61,989 nucleotides of DNA, taken from contig JANYCN010000030.1 in NCBI GenBank assembly GCA_025360225.1, positions 1 through 61,989 on the forward strand, written 5' to 3'. Shown here in pieces: positions 8,569 through 17,518 of this stretch. The stretch comes from Actinomycetes bacterium. Its GTDB lineage: Bacteria; Actinomycetota; Thermoleophilia; Gaiellales; F1-60-MAGs149. The position numbers and the translations under genes are program-made. Every line of letters starts with the position of its first letter. Position 1 is the stretch's first letter. The notes beneath the pieces were generated by a model. That model did not search any database. It saw nothing but the letters and a program-made list of their open reading frames with translations, and was not told the origin of the DNA.

Positions 8569-8575
8569 GTAGGAG

Positions 8576-9913
8576 ATGACGAGCGAGCTTGGATGGCTGC
8601 CGTCGGTTGATCGCGTGTTACGCGAGCCCGCGGCGCAGCTGCTCGCGGCGCGTGCCGGTCACGACGTCGCCGCGGCGGCGATCCGACGCGCCCTCGACGC
8701 CGTCCGCCTCGACGGGGGGCAGGAGGAGGACCGCGACGCGCTCGCACGCTTGATCGCGCAGCGCGGGCTCGCCGAGGACCAGCCCGTGCTGCGCCCGGTG
8801 CTGAACGCGACCGGCGTGATCGTGCACACCAACCTCGGTCGGGCGCCGCTCCCGGTCGAGGCGGTGGACGCCGTGCAGCGCGTCGCGCGCGGCTACGCGA
8901 ACCTCGAGCTCGATCTGACGACGGGCCAGCGAGGCTCGCGTCAGGACGCGCTCGAGCCGCTGCTGCGCGAGCTGACGGGCGCTGAGGCCGGGATCGCCGT
9001 GACGAACAACGCCGCAGCGCTCGTCCTGTCGGTCGCTGCCCTGGCGGCCGGCCGAGAGGTGGTCGTCTCGCGCGGCCAGCTCGTCGAGATCGGTGATGGC
9101 TTCCGGATCGCCGAGCTCGTCGCGACGAGCGGCGCGCGGCTCGTCGAGGTCGGTTCGACGAACCGCACGACGCTCGCCGATTACGAGCGGGCGATCGGCC
9201 CCGAGACGGCGCTCCTGCTGCGCGTTCATCCGTCCAACTTCCGTGTTGTCGGGTTCACCGACGAGGTCGCGATCGTCGAGCTCGCCGCGCTCGGCCGTGA
9301 CCGCGGCGTCGCGGTGTTGGACGACGTCGGCTCGGGTCTGCTCCTCCCGGACCAGCTGTTCGCCGGCGAGCCGGCCGTGCGGCCGTCCGTCGAGGCGGGC
9401 GCGACGATCACCTGCTTCTCCGGGGACAAGCTGCTCGGCGGACCGCAGGCAGGATTGATCGTCGGGCGCGCTGCGCAGGTCGCCGCGATCCGCCGGCACC
9501 CGCTAGCGAGAGCGGTGCGGATCGGCAAGCTGGCGACGGCTGCGCTCGAGGCGACGTTGCGCCTGCACCGTGATCCTGTCCACGCCCGCGCGTCGATCCC
9601 GGTGTTGCGGATGGCGCACGAGCCGCTGGCAGCGGTGCGCGATCGCGCAACCCGGATCGCCGATGCTGTCGGCGGGACGGTCGTCGAGACCGAGGCGCGG
9701 ATCGGCGGCGGCGCGCTCCCGACGCTCGCGATCGCCAGCGCGGCCTGCGCCCTCGTCGATCCCCACGGCATGCTCGCCGCGAGCCTTCGCTCTGGCGCGA
9801 TCGTGGTCGTCGGCCGCACGAAAGATGGCGTGCTCCTGCTCGACGCGCGCACGCTCGACGACGCTGACGTCGACCTGGTCGTCGCCGCCGTGCTGGCGGC
9901 CAGCGCCCGATGA
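8576..9913 (+). CDS. selA: L-seryl-tRNA(Sec) selenium transferase
   Basis: 445 residues, normal length. PLP-dependent enzyme that converts Ser-tRNA(Sec) to Sec-tRNA(Sec) with selenophosphate. Seen are [21 protein letters not shown] near residue 75, [38 protein letters not shown], and the PLP-lysine segment [17 protein letters not shown]. It overlaps selB by ATGA, the standard selAB arrangement. No selD, tRNA(Sec) gene or evident selenoprotein was found in the window, so these must lie elsewhere. Confidence 0.97.
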   Translation: MTSELGWLPSVDRVLREPAAQLLAARAGHDVAAAAIRRALDAVRLDGGQEEDRDALARLIAQRGLAEDQPVLRPVLNATGVIVHTNLGRAPLPVEAVDAVQRVARGYANLELDLTTGQRGSRQDALEPLLRELTGAEAGIAVTNNAAALVLSVAALAAGREVVVSRGQLVEIGDGFRIAELVATSGARLVEVGSTNRTTLADYERAIGPETALLLRVHPSNFRVVGFTDEVAIVELAALGRDRGVAVLDDVGSGLLLPDQLFAGEPAVRPSVEAGATITCFSGDKLLGGPQAGLIVGRAAQVAAIRRHPLARAVRIGKLATAALEATLRLHRDPVHARASIPVLRMAHEPLAAVRDRATRIADAVGGTVVETEARIGGGALPTLAIASAACALVDPHGMLAASLRSGAIVVVGRTKDGVLLLDARTLDDADVDLVVAAVLAASAR

Positions 9914-11793
9914 TCCGCGCGACGCTCGGAACGGCCGGCCACATCGACCACGGCAAGACCTCGCTGGTCGAGGCGCTGACGGGGCGCAACACCGACCGGT
10001 TGCCGGAGGAGCGCGAGCGGGGGATCTCGATCGAGCTCGGCTACGCGCTGCTCGAGCTTGGCGGCGGCATGTCGTTCTCCGTCGTCGACGTGCCAGGCCA
10101 CGAGCGGTTCGTGCGGACGATGGTGGCAGGCGCCACGGGGATCGACGTCGCCCTCGTCTGCATCGCCTGCGATGACGGCGTGATGCCGCAGACGCGCGAG
10201 CACCTCGCGATCCTCGAGCTGCTCGGCGTCAGTCGTGGCGTGATCGCGCTCACCAAGCGCGATCTGGTGGACGCCGACGGCGCCGAGCTCGCGCGCCTGG
10301 ACGTCGATGACGCGCTCGCCGGGACGCTGCTCGAGGAGGCCGAGCGGGTGGAGGTGAGCGCGCGCACCGGCGCGGGCCTCCCGGCGCTCCGAGAGGCACT
10401 GCAGGCGGCTGCCAGGGCAGCGCCACCGCGAGGTGGAGGAAGGCGGGTCCGGCTGCCGATCGACCGCGCGTTCTCGCTCCGCGGCATCGGCACCGTCGTC
10501 ACGGGGACGCTCTGGTCAGGGGCGCTCTCGGTCGGCGATCACGTCCGGCTCGACCCGAGCGGCGTCGAGGGGCGCGTGCGCTCGCTCCAGGTGCACGACC
10601 GGGACATGGAGGTGGTGTCGGCGGGATCCCGGGTCGCGGCGTGTCTGACAGGGATCGACCGCGCCGACGCGCCGCGTGGCACGCTGCTCGTCGTCGGCAC
10701 GGCGCCGCCGACGAGCTACCGGCTCGACGTCCGCGTTCGTCCCGTGCCCGGCGCGTCGCTGCCGGCGACCGGCGACGAGCTCGAGGTGCTCCACGGCACC
10801 GCCGAGTCCCGCGGACGCGTCGTGCGCCTCGACGCGTCGGGATCGCTCGCGCAGCTGCGGCTCACGACGCCGCTCGCGACGCTTCGAGGAGACCGGCTCG
10901 TCCTCCGGACGCTCGCACGCCCGACGACCATCGCCGGTGCGACGATCGGCGAGCCGGCGCCGGCCCGCCACGGCCCATCGTTTGCCGTCGCGGCGCGGCT
11001 GGCGGCGCTGCTTGACGGCGACCCGTTCCTGGTCGTCACGACGGTCGCCGGAGCCGGACCGTTCCGGGCGACGGACGTCGCCGCGGCCGGGCTGCTCGAG
11101 CCCGAGGCGGCTGCCGCGGCGGTGGGCGATGCGATCGCGGCCGGCACGATCGTGGCGCTCGCAGACGGCTGGCTCGCCGAGCTTGGCTGGCTGACGGCGC
11201 GCGGCCAGGCGCTGACGCCGCTCCTGCGAGCGCGGGCCGCCGACCACCCGCTCGCACCGGGCGTGCCGTCGGCAGCCGTGGGTGGCGACGCCTCCTGGCG
11301 CGAGGCCGTGGTCGGCTGGCTCGAGCGAGCTGGCGTGCTCGAGCGACAGGGCGGCGAGGTGCTAGCGCCCGGCGCGCGTGCCTCGTCCGCGGCCGCCGAC
11401 GAGGCACGCAACGCGGTCCTCGTCGGTCTCGACGACGGCAGGTTCTCCCCACCGCGCGTCGAGGAGCTGCTGGCGCCGCTCGCGCTGGCGCCCACCGTGG
11501 CGAAGGCACTCGTGCTGGTCCTCGAGCGCGAGGGCACCCTCGTGCGCCTCCCGGACGACCTCGCCGTCTCTCGCGCCGTCTACGACGAGGCCTGCGCGAT
11601 CGTCGCCGCTGGCGCAGCAGACGGCGGGACGTACACGCTCGCCCAGCTACGTGACGCGACCGGGACGTCGCGGAAGTGGGCGCAGGCCCTGCTCGAGCGG
11701 ATGGACGCGGACGGGTTCACGCGCCGCGTCGGTGACCACCGCGTGCTGCGTCGCCGCGCGACGCCGAAGGCTCCCGAGGGGTTGGGACGCTGA
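9910..11793 (+). CDS. selB: Selenocysteine-specific elongation factor
   Basis: 627 residues. N-terminal EF-Tu-like GTPase with [16 protein letters not shown] (P-loop), [12 protein letters not shown] (G3) and TKRD in place of NKxD (G4), followed by EF-Tu domains 2 and 3 ([15 protein letters not shown]) and a C-terminal series of winged helices from about residue 390 (for example [20 protein letters not shown]). SelB brings Sec-tRNA to UGA codons followed by a SECIS hairpin, which the winged helices bind. ATG overlaps the selA stop. Confidence 0.96.
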   Translation: MIRATLGTAGHIDHGKTSLVEALTGRNTDRLPEERERGISIELGYALLELGGGMSFSVVDVPGHERFVRTMVAGATGIDVALVCIACDDGVMPQTREHLAILELLGVSRGVIALTKRDLVDADGAELARLDVDDALAGTLLEEAERVEVSARTGAGLPALREALQAAARAAPPRGGGRRVRLPIDRAFSLRGIGTVVTGTLWSGALSVGDHVRLDPSGVEGRVRSLQVHDRDMEVVSAGSRVAACLTGIDRADAPRGTLLVVGTAPPTSYRLDVRVRPVPGASLPATGDELEVLHGTAESRGRVVRLDASGSLAQLRLTTPLATLRGDRLVLRTLARPTTIAGATIGEPAPARHGPSFAVAARLAALLDGDPFLVVTTVAGAGPFRATDVAAAGLLEPEAAAAAVGDAIAAGTIVALADGWLAELGWLTARGQALTPLLRARAADHPLAPGVPSAAVGGDASWREAVVGWLERAGVLERQGGEVLAPGARASSAAADEARNAVLVGLDDGRFSPPRVEELLAPLALAPTVAKALVLVLEREGTLVRLPDDLAVSRAVYDEACAIVAAGAADGGTYTLAQLRDATGTSRKWAQALLERMDADGFTRRVGDHRVLRRRATPKAPEGLGR

Positions 11794-11809
11794 CCACACC
11801 ATCTCGGCG

Positions 11810-12607
11810 TCAGTCGGGGTGGCTCGCGAGAAACGCGAGGACCGCGGCGTTGAACGCGTCCGGCAGCTCCCAGAGCATGGCGTGCCCGCCGGGCGTCTCC
11901 ACCCACGTCGACTGCGGCAGCTCCTCATGCATGCGCTGCGAGAGCGCCGGGTAGATGATCAGGTCGTGCGTCGCGACGAGGGTGAGCGCCGGGCACGTCA
12001 CGGCGGCGAGCCTGCCGCGCGTGTCGTGCGTCTCGATCGCCGAGAGCTGTGCGAGGTACGCGTCGGGATCCTGCTGGTTCGCGGCGAGCTCGCGCTCGAA
12101 GACCGCGCACTCCTCGGGCCGGTCCTCGACGAACCCCGTGGTGAAGGCCCAGAGCAGGATCTCGCGCTGGGTGAAGCCGACGCCGAGGTGCGGGATCATC
12201 TCGCGCCACAGCTGGAACATCCGCAGGCAGTACGGGCCGGGCCACGCGTAGGTGTTGCAGAGCGCGACGCTGCGCAGACGGTCAGCGTGGGCGATCGCGT
12301 ACTCCTGCGCGATCATGCCGCCCATCGAGGTACCGATGAGGTGGAAGCGGTCGAGCTCGAGCGCGTCGACGAGCGCGTGCAGGTCGGCGGCCATCTGGCG
12401 CGTGCTGTACGGCCCTGTGGTCACCGTGGTCGCGCCGACGCCGCGGTTGTCGTAGCTGATGACGCGGTAGCTTCCGGCGAACGCGGCGACCTGGGCCTCC
12501 CAGCTCTCCTTCGCGTCAGCGAGTCCGTTCACCAGCACGAGCGTCTTGGGGCCCGCGCCGTCGATGCGGTAGTCGATCTCGAGGTCACCCAGTGCGATGC
12601 GCGGCAT
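11810..12607 (-). CDS. Alpha/beta-fold hydrolase
   Basis: 265 residues with the full catalytic triad of the fold: nucleophile elbow GTSMGGM (Ser near residue 94), Asp in VATHDLI, and His in TPGGHAML. The N-terminal VLVNGLADAKESW and YDNRGVGAT strands match the 3-oxoadipate enol-lactonase/lipase-like subgroup; the substrate is not determined. It lies convergent to selB with 16 bp between stops. Confidence 0.88.
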   Translation of the reverse strand: MPRIALGDLEIDYRIDGAGPKTLVLVNGLADAKESWEAQVAAFAGSYRVISYDNRGVGATTVTTGPYSTRQMAADLHALVDALELDRFHLIGTSMGGMIAQEYAIAHADRLRSVALCNTYAWPGPYCLRMFQLWREMIPHLGVGFTQREILLWAFTTGFVEDRPEECAVFERELAANQQDPDAYLAQLSAIETHDTRGRLAAVTCPALTLVATHDLIIYPALSQRMHEELPQSTWVETPGGHAMLWELPDAFNAAVLAFLASHPD

Positions 12608-12613
12608 GCCGCA

Positions 12614-12619
12614 AGCGTA
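12614..12619 (-). promoter_or_regulatory. Putative -10 box (TACGCT) for the hydrolase gene
   Basis: TACGCT on the minus strand lies 6 bp before the ATG at 12607. Confidence 0.45.
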
Positions 12620-12671
12620 GCCCTCCGAGCGCGGGCTGCACCGGCGAGGCGCCCTTCGCGACAGAACGCTC

Positions 12672-12866
12672 CTAGTGCTTGTTGCCCTTGCGAACCTCGA
12701 AGGCGACGAGGATCGCGAGGATCGCGACCAGCGCGCCGATCAGGCCGAACATCGCCAGGGTCACCTGGTCCTCGGAGGTGGCCTTCGTCTCGGCCGCGAG
12801 GGCCATCGTCGGCAGGAGCAGGAGCAGGATGGCGGTCGCGCAGATGGCGCGGAGCGGCTTGGTCAC
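12672..12866 (-). CDS. Small secreted/membrane protein, 64 aa
   Basis: GTG start, 64 residues. A cleavable signal-like segment (AICATAILLLLLPTMALAA) is followed by a short polar stretch (ETKATSEDQ) and one transmembrane helix (LAMFGLIGALVAILAILVAF) ending in a basic tail (RKGNKH). It is divergent from carD, with 66 bp between the two start codons. Function unknown. An alternative ATG lies 12 codons upstream. Confidence 0.6.
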   Translation of the reverse strand: MTKPLRAICATAILLLLLPTMALAAETKATSEDQVTLAMFGLIGALVAILAILVAFEVRKGNKH

Positions 12867-12932
12867 GTGCAGAGCGTAGCGCAACCCAAGGTCGGCTACC
12901 ATGCACGGGCTGCGACGGAGGAAGGAGCTCGC

Positions 12933-13430
12933 TTGACGTCCGCTGTGACACCAGAGGTTGGCGAGGTGATGGTGTTCGGTTCCGAAGGGTTCGCCCGGGT
13001 GGAGTCGATCGCTGAGAAGACCATGCTCGGGCGTTCGATGGTCTGCGTTGAGCTGTTCGTGATCGACGCGAACATGCGCACGACGCTCCCAGTCGAGCGT
13101 GCGATCGAGCGCGGGCTGCGCCCGATCTCGTCGACCGATGAGCTTGACGCGGGCCTCGAGGCGCTCCCGGAGGGTCGCTACCAGTCGATCGCGTGGAATC
13201 GCGACGGCCGATTGGTGAAGGACCACTACGCGCATGGGCAGCTCGAGGCGATGTTCGACACGATCGGCTCGCTGCTCGAGGTCGCGGCCGTGAAGAAGCT
13301 GAACGATGCGCAGCGGACGCTGCTCGACCGCGCCCGCCGGGCCCTGACGATGGAGATCGCGACAGCGTTCGCGATCGAACAGGACGAGGCGAACGAGCGG
13401 CTCGAGGGCGTCATCGGCGCCCGCGTCTGA
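12933..13430 (+). CDS. carD: CarD-family RNA polymerase-binding regulator
   Basis: 165 residues from a TTG preceded by GGAGGAAGGAG with about 6 bp spacing, one of the best ribosome-binding sites in the window. The N-terminal Tudor-like domain (GEVMVFGSEGFARVESI, RSMVCVELFVID, TTLPVERA) binds the RNA polymerase beta lobe. The helical C-terminal half (KKLNDAQRTLLDRARRALTMEIA) binds DNA near the upstream edge of the bubble. CarD stabilises open complexes, particularly at rRNA promoters. The first residues (TSAVTPEV) are longer than in the mycobacterial protein. The last 20 bp overlap the convergent membrane-protein gene. Confidence 0.88.
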   Translation: MTSAVTPEVGEVMVFGSEGFARVESIAEKTMLGRSMVCVELFVIDANMRTTLPVERAIERGLRPISSTDELDAGLEALPEGRYQSIAWNRDGRLVKDHYAHGQLEAMFDTIGSLLEVAAVKKLNDAQRTLLDRARRALTMEIATAFAIEQDEANERLEGVIGARV

Positions 13431-14073
13431 ACCGTTCAACGCGGCCTACCGTCCAGAACCCGGCCTCCACCGCAGGTCCAACGCCAAGCGCGAAGAAGGC
13501 CGTGCCGACGCCGAGGCGGTCGTGGCCGGCCCCGCCGAGCGCTGCGCCGATTGCGAGCGCGCCAAGCTCCTGCAGGTTGCGGGAGATCGCCACGCGCCAG
13601 CCCGTGTGATCGCTGACGGCAAGCATGAGGCTGTCGCGCGGCCCGGACGATCGCCCGGCGCCGATGTAGATGCCTGAAGAGAGCCCGATCACGAGGATGC
13701 CGGCGACGTTCTCGGCGAGGCGCCGAGCGAGCCCGCAGCCGCCGCTGTCCGGCACCAGGTGCAGACGGATCGAGAGGTCGGCGACCGGGGTGATGACACC
13801 GATGTTGACGAGCGTCGCCCAGCCGGGCTTCCGTCCGAGCCGCCAGGCGACGACGGCGATGCCGAGGCCGACGATGACGCCGACGACGCCGAACGACGCG
13901 TGCATCGGGCCGCCGAGCCCGTAATGGAGCACGTCCCAAGGCGGGATGCCGAGGTGCGAGCCGATCATCAGGGCGATGCCCCAGCCGAACGCGACACACC
14001 CGAGCACGCAGATGACGATTCGGGTCGGCAGGCGCGCGTCGATCGTTGGAGCTTGAACCCTCGAGCGCGTCAC
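13411..14073 (-). CDS. YczE/YitT-like integral membrane protein
   Basis: 220 residues with about five hydrophobic segments. The segment WGIALMIGSHLGIPPWDVLHYGL near residue 30 is typical of the YczE family of uncharacterised membrane proteins, as is GPRDSLMLA near residue 143. GTG start chosen. It overlaps carD's 3' end by 20 bp in convergent orientation, and is divergent from the glycosylase gene with only 20 bp between starts. Confidence 0.8.
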   Translation of the reverse strand: MTRSRVQAPTIDARLPTRIVICVLGCVAFGWGIALMIGSHLGIPPWDVLHYGLGGPMHASFGVVGVIVGLGIAVVAWRLGRKPGWATLVNIGVITPVADLSIRLHLVPDSGGCGLARRLAENVAGILVIGLSSGIYIGAGRSSGPRDSLMLAVSDHTGWRVAISRNLQELGALAIGAALGGAGHDRLGVGTAFFALGVGPAVEAGFWTVGRVERFRRGRR

Positions 14074-14081
14074 CTGCGGGG

Positions 14082-14088
14082 TAGGCTA
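14082..14088. promoter_or_regulatory. Overlapping divergent -10 boxes (TAGGCTA)
   Basis: The palindrome GTAGGCTAC gives TAGGCT (14082-14087) on the plus strand, 6 bp before the ATG at 14094, and TAGCCT (14083-14088) on the minus strand, 9 bp before the GTG at 14073. Both genes would be leaderless and share one promoter core. Confidence 0.5.
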
Positions 14089-14093
14089 CCGGG

Positions 14094-14660
14094 ATGGCGA
14101 TGACGAGCATCCCGTGGACGGCCGACGAGGAGGCAAACACGCTGCTTGCCGCCGACCCGAACGCGCTCCTGATCGGCTTCGCGCTCGACCAGCAGGTCTC
14201 GGTGCAGAAGGCGTTCTCGGGTCCGAAGGTCCTCCTCGAGCGCCTCGGGCACCTCGATCCGGCCCGGATCGCGGCGCTCGACCCCGAAGCGTTCGCGGCG
14301 ATCTGCGCGGAGCGCCCAGCGATCCACCGCTTTCCGCGTGCGATGGCGGCACGCATCCAGGAGCTCTGCGCGGTGCTGGCGCGCGACTTCGCCGGTGATG
14401 GCGCTCGCGTCTGGAACGGTGCGACCGATGGCGAGGACCTCGTACGTCGACTTGCCGCTCTCCCCGGCTTCGGGCCGATGAAGGTCGCGTCGATGACGAC
14501 CGTGGTGCATCTCCACCTGGACATCGTCATACCAGGGATCGCCGCCGTGTTGCCGTCGGATCCGTGCCTCGGCGGGGTGCGCACGGCCGAGGAGCTCGCG
14601 ATCTACCAGGCTGGCAAGCGCGCCGTGAAGGCGGCGAAGCGCGCCGCGAAGGGCGCCTGA
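14094..14660 (+). CDS. HhH-GPD-type base-excision repair protein
   Basis: 188 residues. The N-terminal helices (LLIGFALDQQVSVQKAFSGP) match the start of the HhH-GPD glycosylase fold (compare LLIAxxLxQQ in AlkA/endonuclease III), and LPGFGPMKVASM near residue 125 is the helix-hairpin-helix with Gly-rich hairpin. The catalytic Asp expected about 18-20 residues after the hairpin is not clear (the segment reads HLDIVIPG, Asp present but shifted). Basic Lys/Arg-rich C-terminus. A short form known from actinobacteria; DNA lesion unknown. Confidence 0.8.
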   Translation: MAMTSIPWTADEEANTLLAADPNALLIGFALDQQVSVQKAFSGPKVLLERLGHLDPARIAALDPEAFAAICAERPAIHRFPRAMAARIQELCAVLARDFAGDGARVWNGATDGEDLVRRLAALPGFGPMKVASMTTVVHLHLDIVIPGIAAVLPSDPCLGGVRTAEELAIYQAGKRAVKAAKRAAKGA

Positions 14661-14896
14661 TGGGCAAGGGTTACGCTGAGGGGCCGGCCGCGGACGCCGC
14701 CGAGGAGGCGCGCGACCGGCTGCTCGAGGCCCCCCCTCCGCCGCGACCCACCCTCCGCCTGGCGCTGTTCGGCTCGACGCGCGAGGACGCGAGCGCCCAC
14801 TACCTCGGCTGGGCGGACGAGCACGACGCCGACGCCCTGTTCTCCACGGGCGCTGCGTGGGGCATCTCGCGCCGGCTGATCGCCGATGTCGGCTGA
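14660..14896 (+). CDS. Hypothetical protein, 78 aa
   Basis: ATG overlaps the preceding stop (TGATG), suggesting coupled translation with the glycosylase gene. The protein has an acidic N-terminal half, a Pro-rich middle (EAPPPPRPTLR) and a C-terminal segment rich in His, Asp and Ala (HYLGWADEHDADALF). It is Cys-free and predicted cytosolic. No family recognised. Confidence 0.5.
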   Translation: MGKGYAEGPAADAAEEARDRLLEAPPPPRPTLRLALFGSTREDASAHYLGWADEHDADALFSTGAAWGISRRLIADVG

Positions 14897-14900
14897 GACG

Positions 14901-16127
14901 TCACGCGAGGTCGGCGTGCCAGAGGCCGTCGGCGATCAGCGGCACCCGCGCACCGGCGGCGGTGACGCCGGTCACCTCGACATCTGGGGCGCCGAACATC
15001 ACGTCAACGTGGATCGCCGAACGGTTCACTGCTGACCCGCCTGCCGGGCGAGAGGCGTCGAACCCTGACCCGAACGCGACGTGACTGACGGCGTTCTCGT
15101 CCAGGAGCGTGATGCCGTACGTTCGTCCCGACTGACCGATGCGTGAGGTCGCGTCGACGAGGGCAAGCTCGCCGAGCCGTCCCGCGCCGCGGTCGCGTGC
15201 GAGGTAGCGCGCAAGATAGTCGCGGTCGTCAGCATCGTCGGCATCGATCTGGACGAGGCGTCCGCCGGCGAGGCGTCCGGCGATGCCAGTGATCCGTCGA
15301 CCGTCGAGCGTCAGCGGGCGGGTGCACCGGAACGCGCCGTCGACACGCCGCGGGTCGGGGCTCGTGAACACCTCCTCCGTTGGCAGGTTCGCCCGGAACC
15401 GGTCGCCGTAGACCGTGCGCTCGTCGGCCGCGAGGAACGCCGCGCCGGGGGCGAGGCCGACGACGAGGTCGGTCCCAGGGCCGCGAAGCTCGATGCGGTC
15501 GAGGATGAGCGTCGTCAACGCCTGAGCGCGGCGCGCGAGCCCCTCGACGTGGCGCTCCCAGGCGATGACGCCCTCGCCATCATCTGGCCCGATCCGACAG
15601 AAGCGGGCGAGGTCGGCCGCGACGAGGGCGGCGGCGTCGGTTGGCGAGCGGTCGGGGTACGCCACCGCGGCCCAGCCGGGGAGCGGGAAGGAGGCCACGC
15701 AGAACCGCAGCCGGTTCGCCATCATGGCGCGCAGGTACGGGCCCTGCCCGGGCACGCGCGTCGTGCGCTCTCGCGCGCTGCGGGCCGGATCGATGCCGTT
15801 CAGAAGCGTTGGCTCGGACGGCCCGCTGATCGAGATCGACGCGCCTCTGGCCGCGATCAGGTCGCGCATCCGCCGCTCGGCCCACGCAGGCTGACGCGCG
15901 AGCCCCTCCTCGGAGGCTTCGATCACCCGCGCGCGGCGCACCCGCGGCTCGACGAACTGCACGTCGACGAGGCCGGCGCCGTGGCGGTAGGCGGACGCCG
16001 TCAGCGCCACGATCAGGTCGCGGTGCGCAGGCTCGCCGTGGATCGCGATCGTGTCGTCCGATCGCACGGCCAGGCACGAGCGCAGCACGACGTCGGCGTA
16101 CCGCTCGAGCGTTGGCGCATCCCACAT
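14901..16127 (-). CDS. M29-family aminopeptidase
   Basis: 408 residues, normal for AmpS/PepS/AmpT metallo-aminopeptidases, which form dimers with a two-metal site. Conserved ligand segments are seen in order: NLPTEEVFTSPD (Glu pair), LGELALVD (Glu), RTYGITLLDENAVSHVAFG (Tyr, Glu, His) and AIHVDVMFG (His, Asp). The N-terminal half (DDTIAIHGEPAHRDL) also matches. ATG start; the divergent decarboxylase begins 23 bp away. Confidence 0.92.
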   Translation of the reverse strand: MWDAPTLERYADVVLRSCLAVRSDDTIAIHGEPAHRDLIVALTASAYRHGAGLVDVQFVEPRVRRARVIEASEEGLARQPAWAERRMRDLIAARGASISISGPSEPTLLNGIDPARSARERTTRVPGQGPYLRAMMANRLRFCVASFPLPGWAAVAYPDRSPTDAAALVAADLARFCRIGPDDGEGVIAWERHVEGLARRAQALTTLILDRIELRGPGTDLVVGLAPGAAFLAADERTVYGDRFRANLPTEEVFTSPDPRRVDGAFRCTRPLTLDGRRITGIAGRLAGGRLVQIDADDADDRDYLARYLARDRGAGRLGELALVDATSRIGQSGRTYGITLLDENAVSHVAFGSGFDASRPAGGSAVNRSAIHVDVMFGAPDVEVTGVTAAGARVPLIADGLWHADLA

Positions 16128-16134
16128 GCCGGGG

Positions 16135-16144
16135 ACTCTACACT
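16135..16144. promoter_or_regulatory. Overlapping divergent -10 boxes (TACACT / TAGAGT)
   Basis: Plus strand TACACT (16139-16144) is 6 bp before the GTG at 16151; minus strand TAGAGT (16135-16140) is 7 bp before the ATG at 16127. The two hexamers share two base pairs. Neither gene has space for a ribosome-binding site. Confidence 0.5.
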
Positions 16145-16150
16145 CGGGTC

Positions 16151-17509
16151 GTGCACCGCTACACTGACGAGACCGAGCAGCTCGCCCAGTCGATCCTGCG
16201 CTACACCCGGGACCGCCTGCGCCTCGATCCGGTACCGCTCGACGGGCCGAAGACGCCCGCCGAGCTGCGCGCGCTCGCCGGCGAGACGATCAACGCGGAC
16301 GGGATGGGCGGCGAGGCGGCGCTGCGGCTGTTCGAGACGGTGCTCGCGCCCGCCTGCATCTCGGTCGACCATCCGCGCTACCTGTCGTTCATCCCGGCCG
16401 CGCCGACCGAGGCGGCGTTCCTCTTCGACCTCGTCGTCGGCGCCTCCTCGATCTACGGCGGCAGCTGGCTGGAGGGATCGGGCGCGGTGTTCGCGGAGAA
16501 CGACGCCCTGCGCTACGTCGCCGATCTCGTTGGTTTGCCGGCGGCAGCGGGAGGCGTCTTCGTGTCGGGCGGTACGCAGGGCAACCTGTCGGCGCTGGTC
16601 GCGGCGCGGCACACCGCACGGATCGAACGCGCCGCGCGGGGAGAGGCACCCCCTGCCCGCTGGAAGGTCGCTGCCACCGCCGAGACGCACAGCTCGATCA
16701 AGACCGCCTGCGCGGTGATGGACGTCGAGTTCGTGGGCGTCGAGACCGACCACGAGGGGCGCCTGCGCGGCGAGGCGCTGAGCGCTGCGCTCGACGAGGC
16801 CGGGGACGGCGTGTTCGCGGTCGTCGCCACCGCCGGAACGACGAACTTCGGGATCGTCGATCGCCTCGACGAGATCGGCGACGTCTGCAGCGAGCGCGGG
16901 ATCTGGTTCCATGTCGACGGCGCCTACGGCGGAGCGGGCCTCTGTGCGCCCAGCGTGCGCCACCGGTTCGCGGGCATCGAGCGCTGCGACTCCTTCATCG
17001 TCGACCCGCACAAGTGGCTGTTCGCACCCTTCGACTGCTGCGCGCTCCTGTACCGGAACCCCGAGCTCGCGCGCGCTGCGCACTCGCAGTCCGCCGGCTA
17101 CCTCGACGTGATCAACGACCAGTCGGACTGGAACCCGTCCGACTACGCCGTCAACCTCTCCCGGCGCGCGCGTGGGCTGCCGTTCTGGTTCTCGCTCGCG
17201 ACGCATGGGACCCGGGCCTACACGGACGCGGTCGAGCACACGCTCTCGGTGGCGCGGGCAGCAGCCGAGGAGATCCGCTCGCGCACGTACGTCGAGCTGA
17301 TGCACGAGCCCGACCTCTCGGTCGTCGTGTTCCGCCGGCTCGGCTGGACGCACGAGCAGTACCTGGACTGGTCTGACCGCCTGATGAAGGCGAACTTCGC
17401 GTTCGTGATGCCGTCGGCGCACGATGGCGAGACGATCACCCGGTTCGCGATCATCAACCCTCGCACCACGCTCGGGGACATCCAGATGATCCTCGACACC
17501 ATGGCCTAG
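16151..17509 (+). CDS. PLP-dependent group II amino acid decarboxylase
   Basis: 452 residues of the aromatic-L-amino-acid/glutamate decarboxylase family. Seen are HPRYLSFIPAAPTEAAF, GVFVSGGTQGNLSALVAAR, VATAGTTNFGIVD, WFHVDGAYGGAG (Asp to the pyridine nitrogen) and SFIVDPHKWLFAPFDC with the PLP-binding Lys. GTG 16151 is preferred over an upstream ATG inside the promoter because the family similarity starts with HRYTDETEQL. The substrate is not decided. The dehydrogenase gene follows after 9 bp. Confidence 0.9.
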   Translation: MHRYTDETEQLAQSILRYTRDRLRLDPVPLDGPKTPAELRALAGETINADGMGGEAALRLFETVLAPACISVDHPRYLSFIPAAPTEAAFLFDLVVGASSIYGGSWLEGSGAVFAENDALRYVADLVGLPAAAGGVFVSGGTQGNLSALVAARHTARIERAARGEAPPARWKVAATAETHSSIKTACAVMDVEFVGVETDHEGRLRGEALSAALDEAGDGVFAVVATAGTTNFGIVDRLDEIGDVCSERGIWFHVDGAYGGAGLCAPSVRHRFAGIERCDSFIVDPHKWLFAPFDCCALLYRNPELARAAHSQSAGYLDVINDQSDWNPSDYAVNLSRRARGLPFWFSLATHGTRAYTDAVEHTLSVARAAAEEIRSRTYVELMHEPDLSVVVFRRLGWTHEQYLDWSDRLMKANFAFVMPSAHDGETITRFAIINPRTTLGDIQMILDTMA

Positions 17510-17518
17510 GAGTCACGC

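Noticed and set aside
8538-8575. Possible tRNA(Sec) gene near selA
   Set aside because: The space is too short and there is no acceptor-stem or T-arm sequence there or after selB.
16013-17422. 469-codon minus-strand frame across the decarboxylase
   Set aside because: Composition of a shadow frame and no motif; the plus-strand PLP signature is unequivocal.
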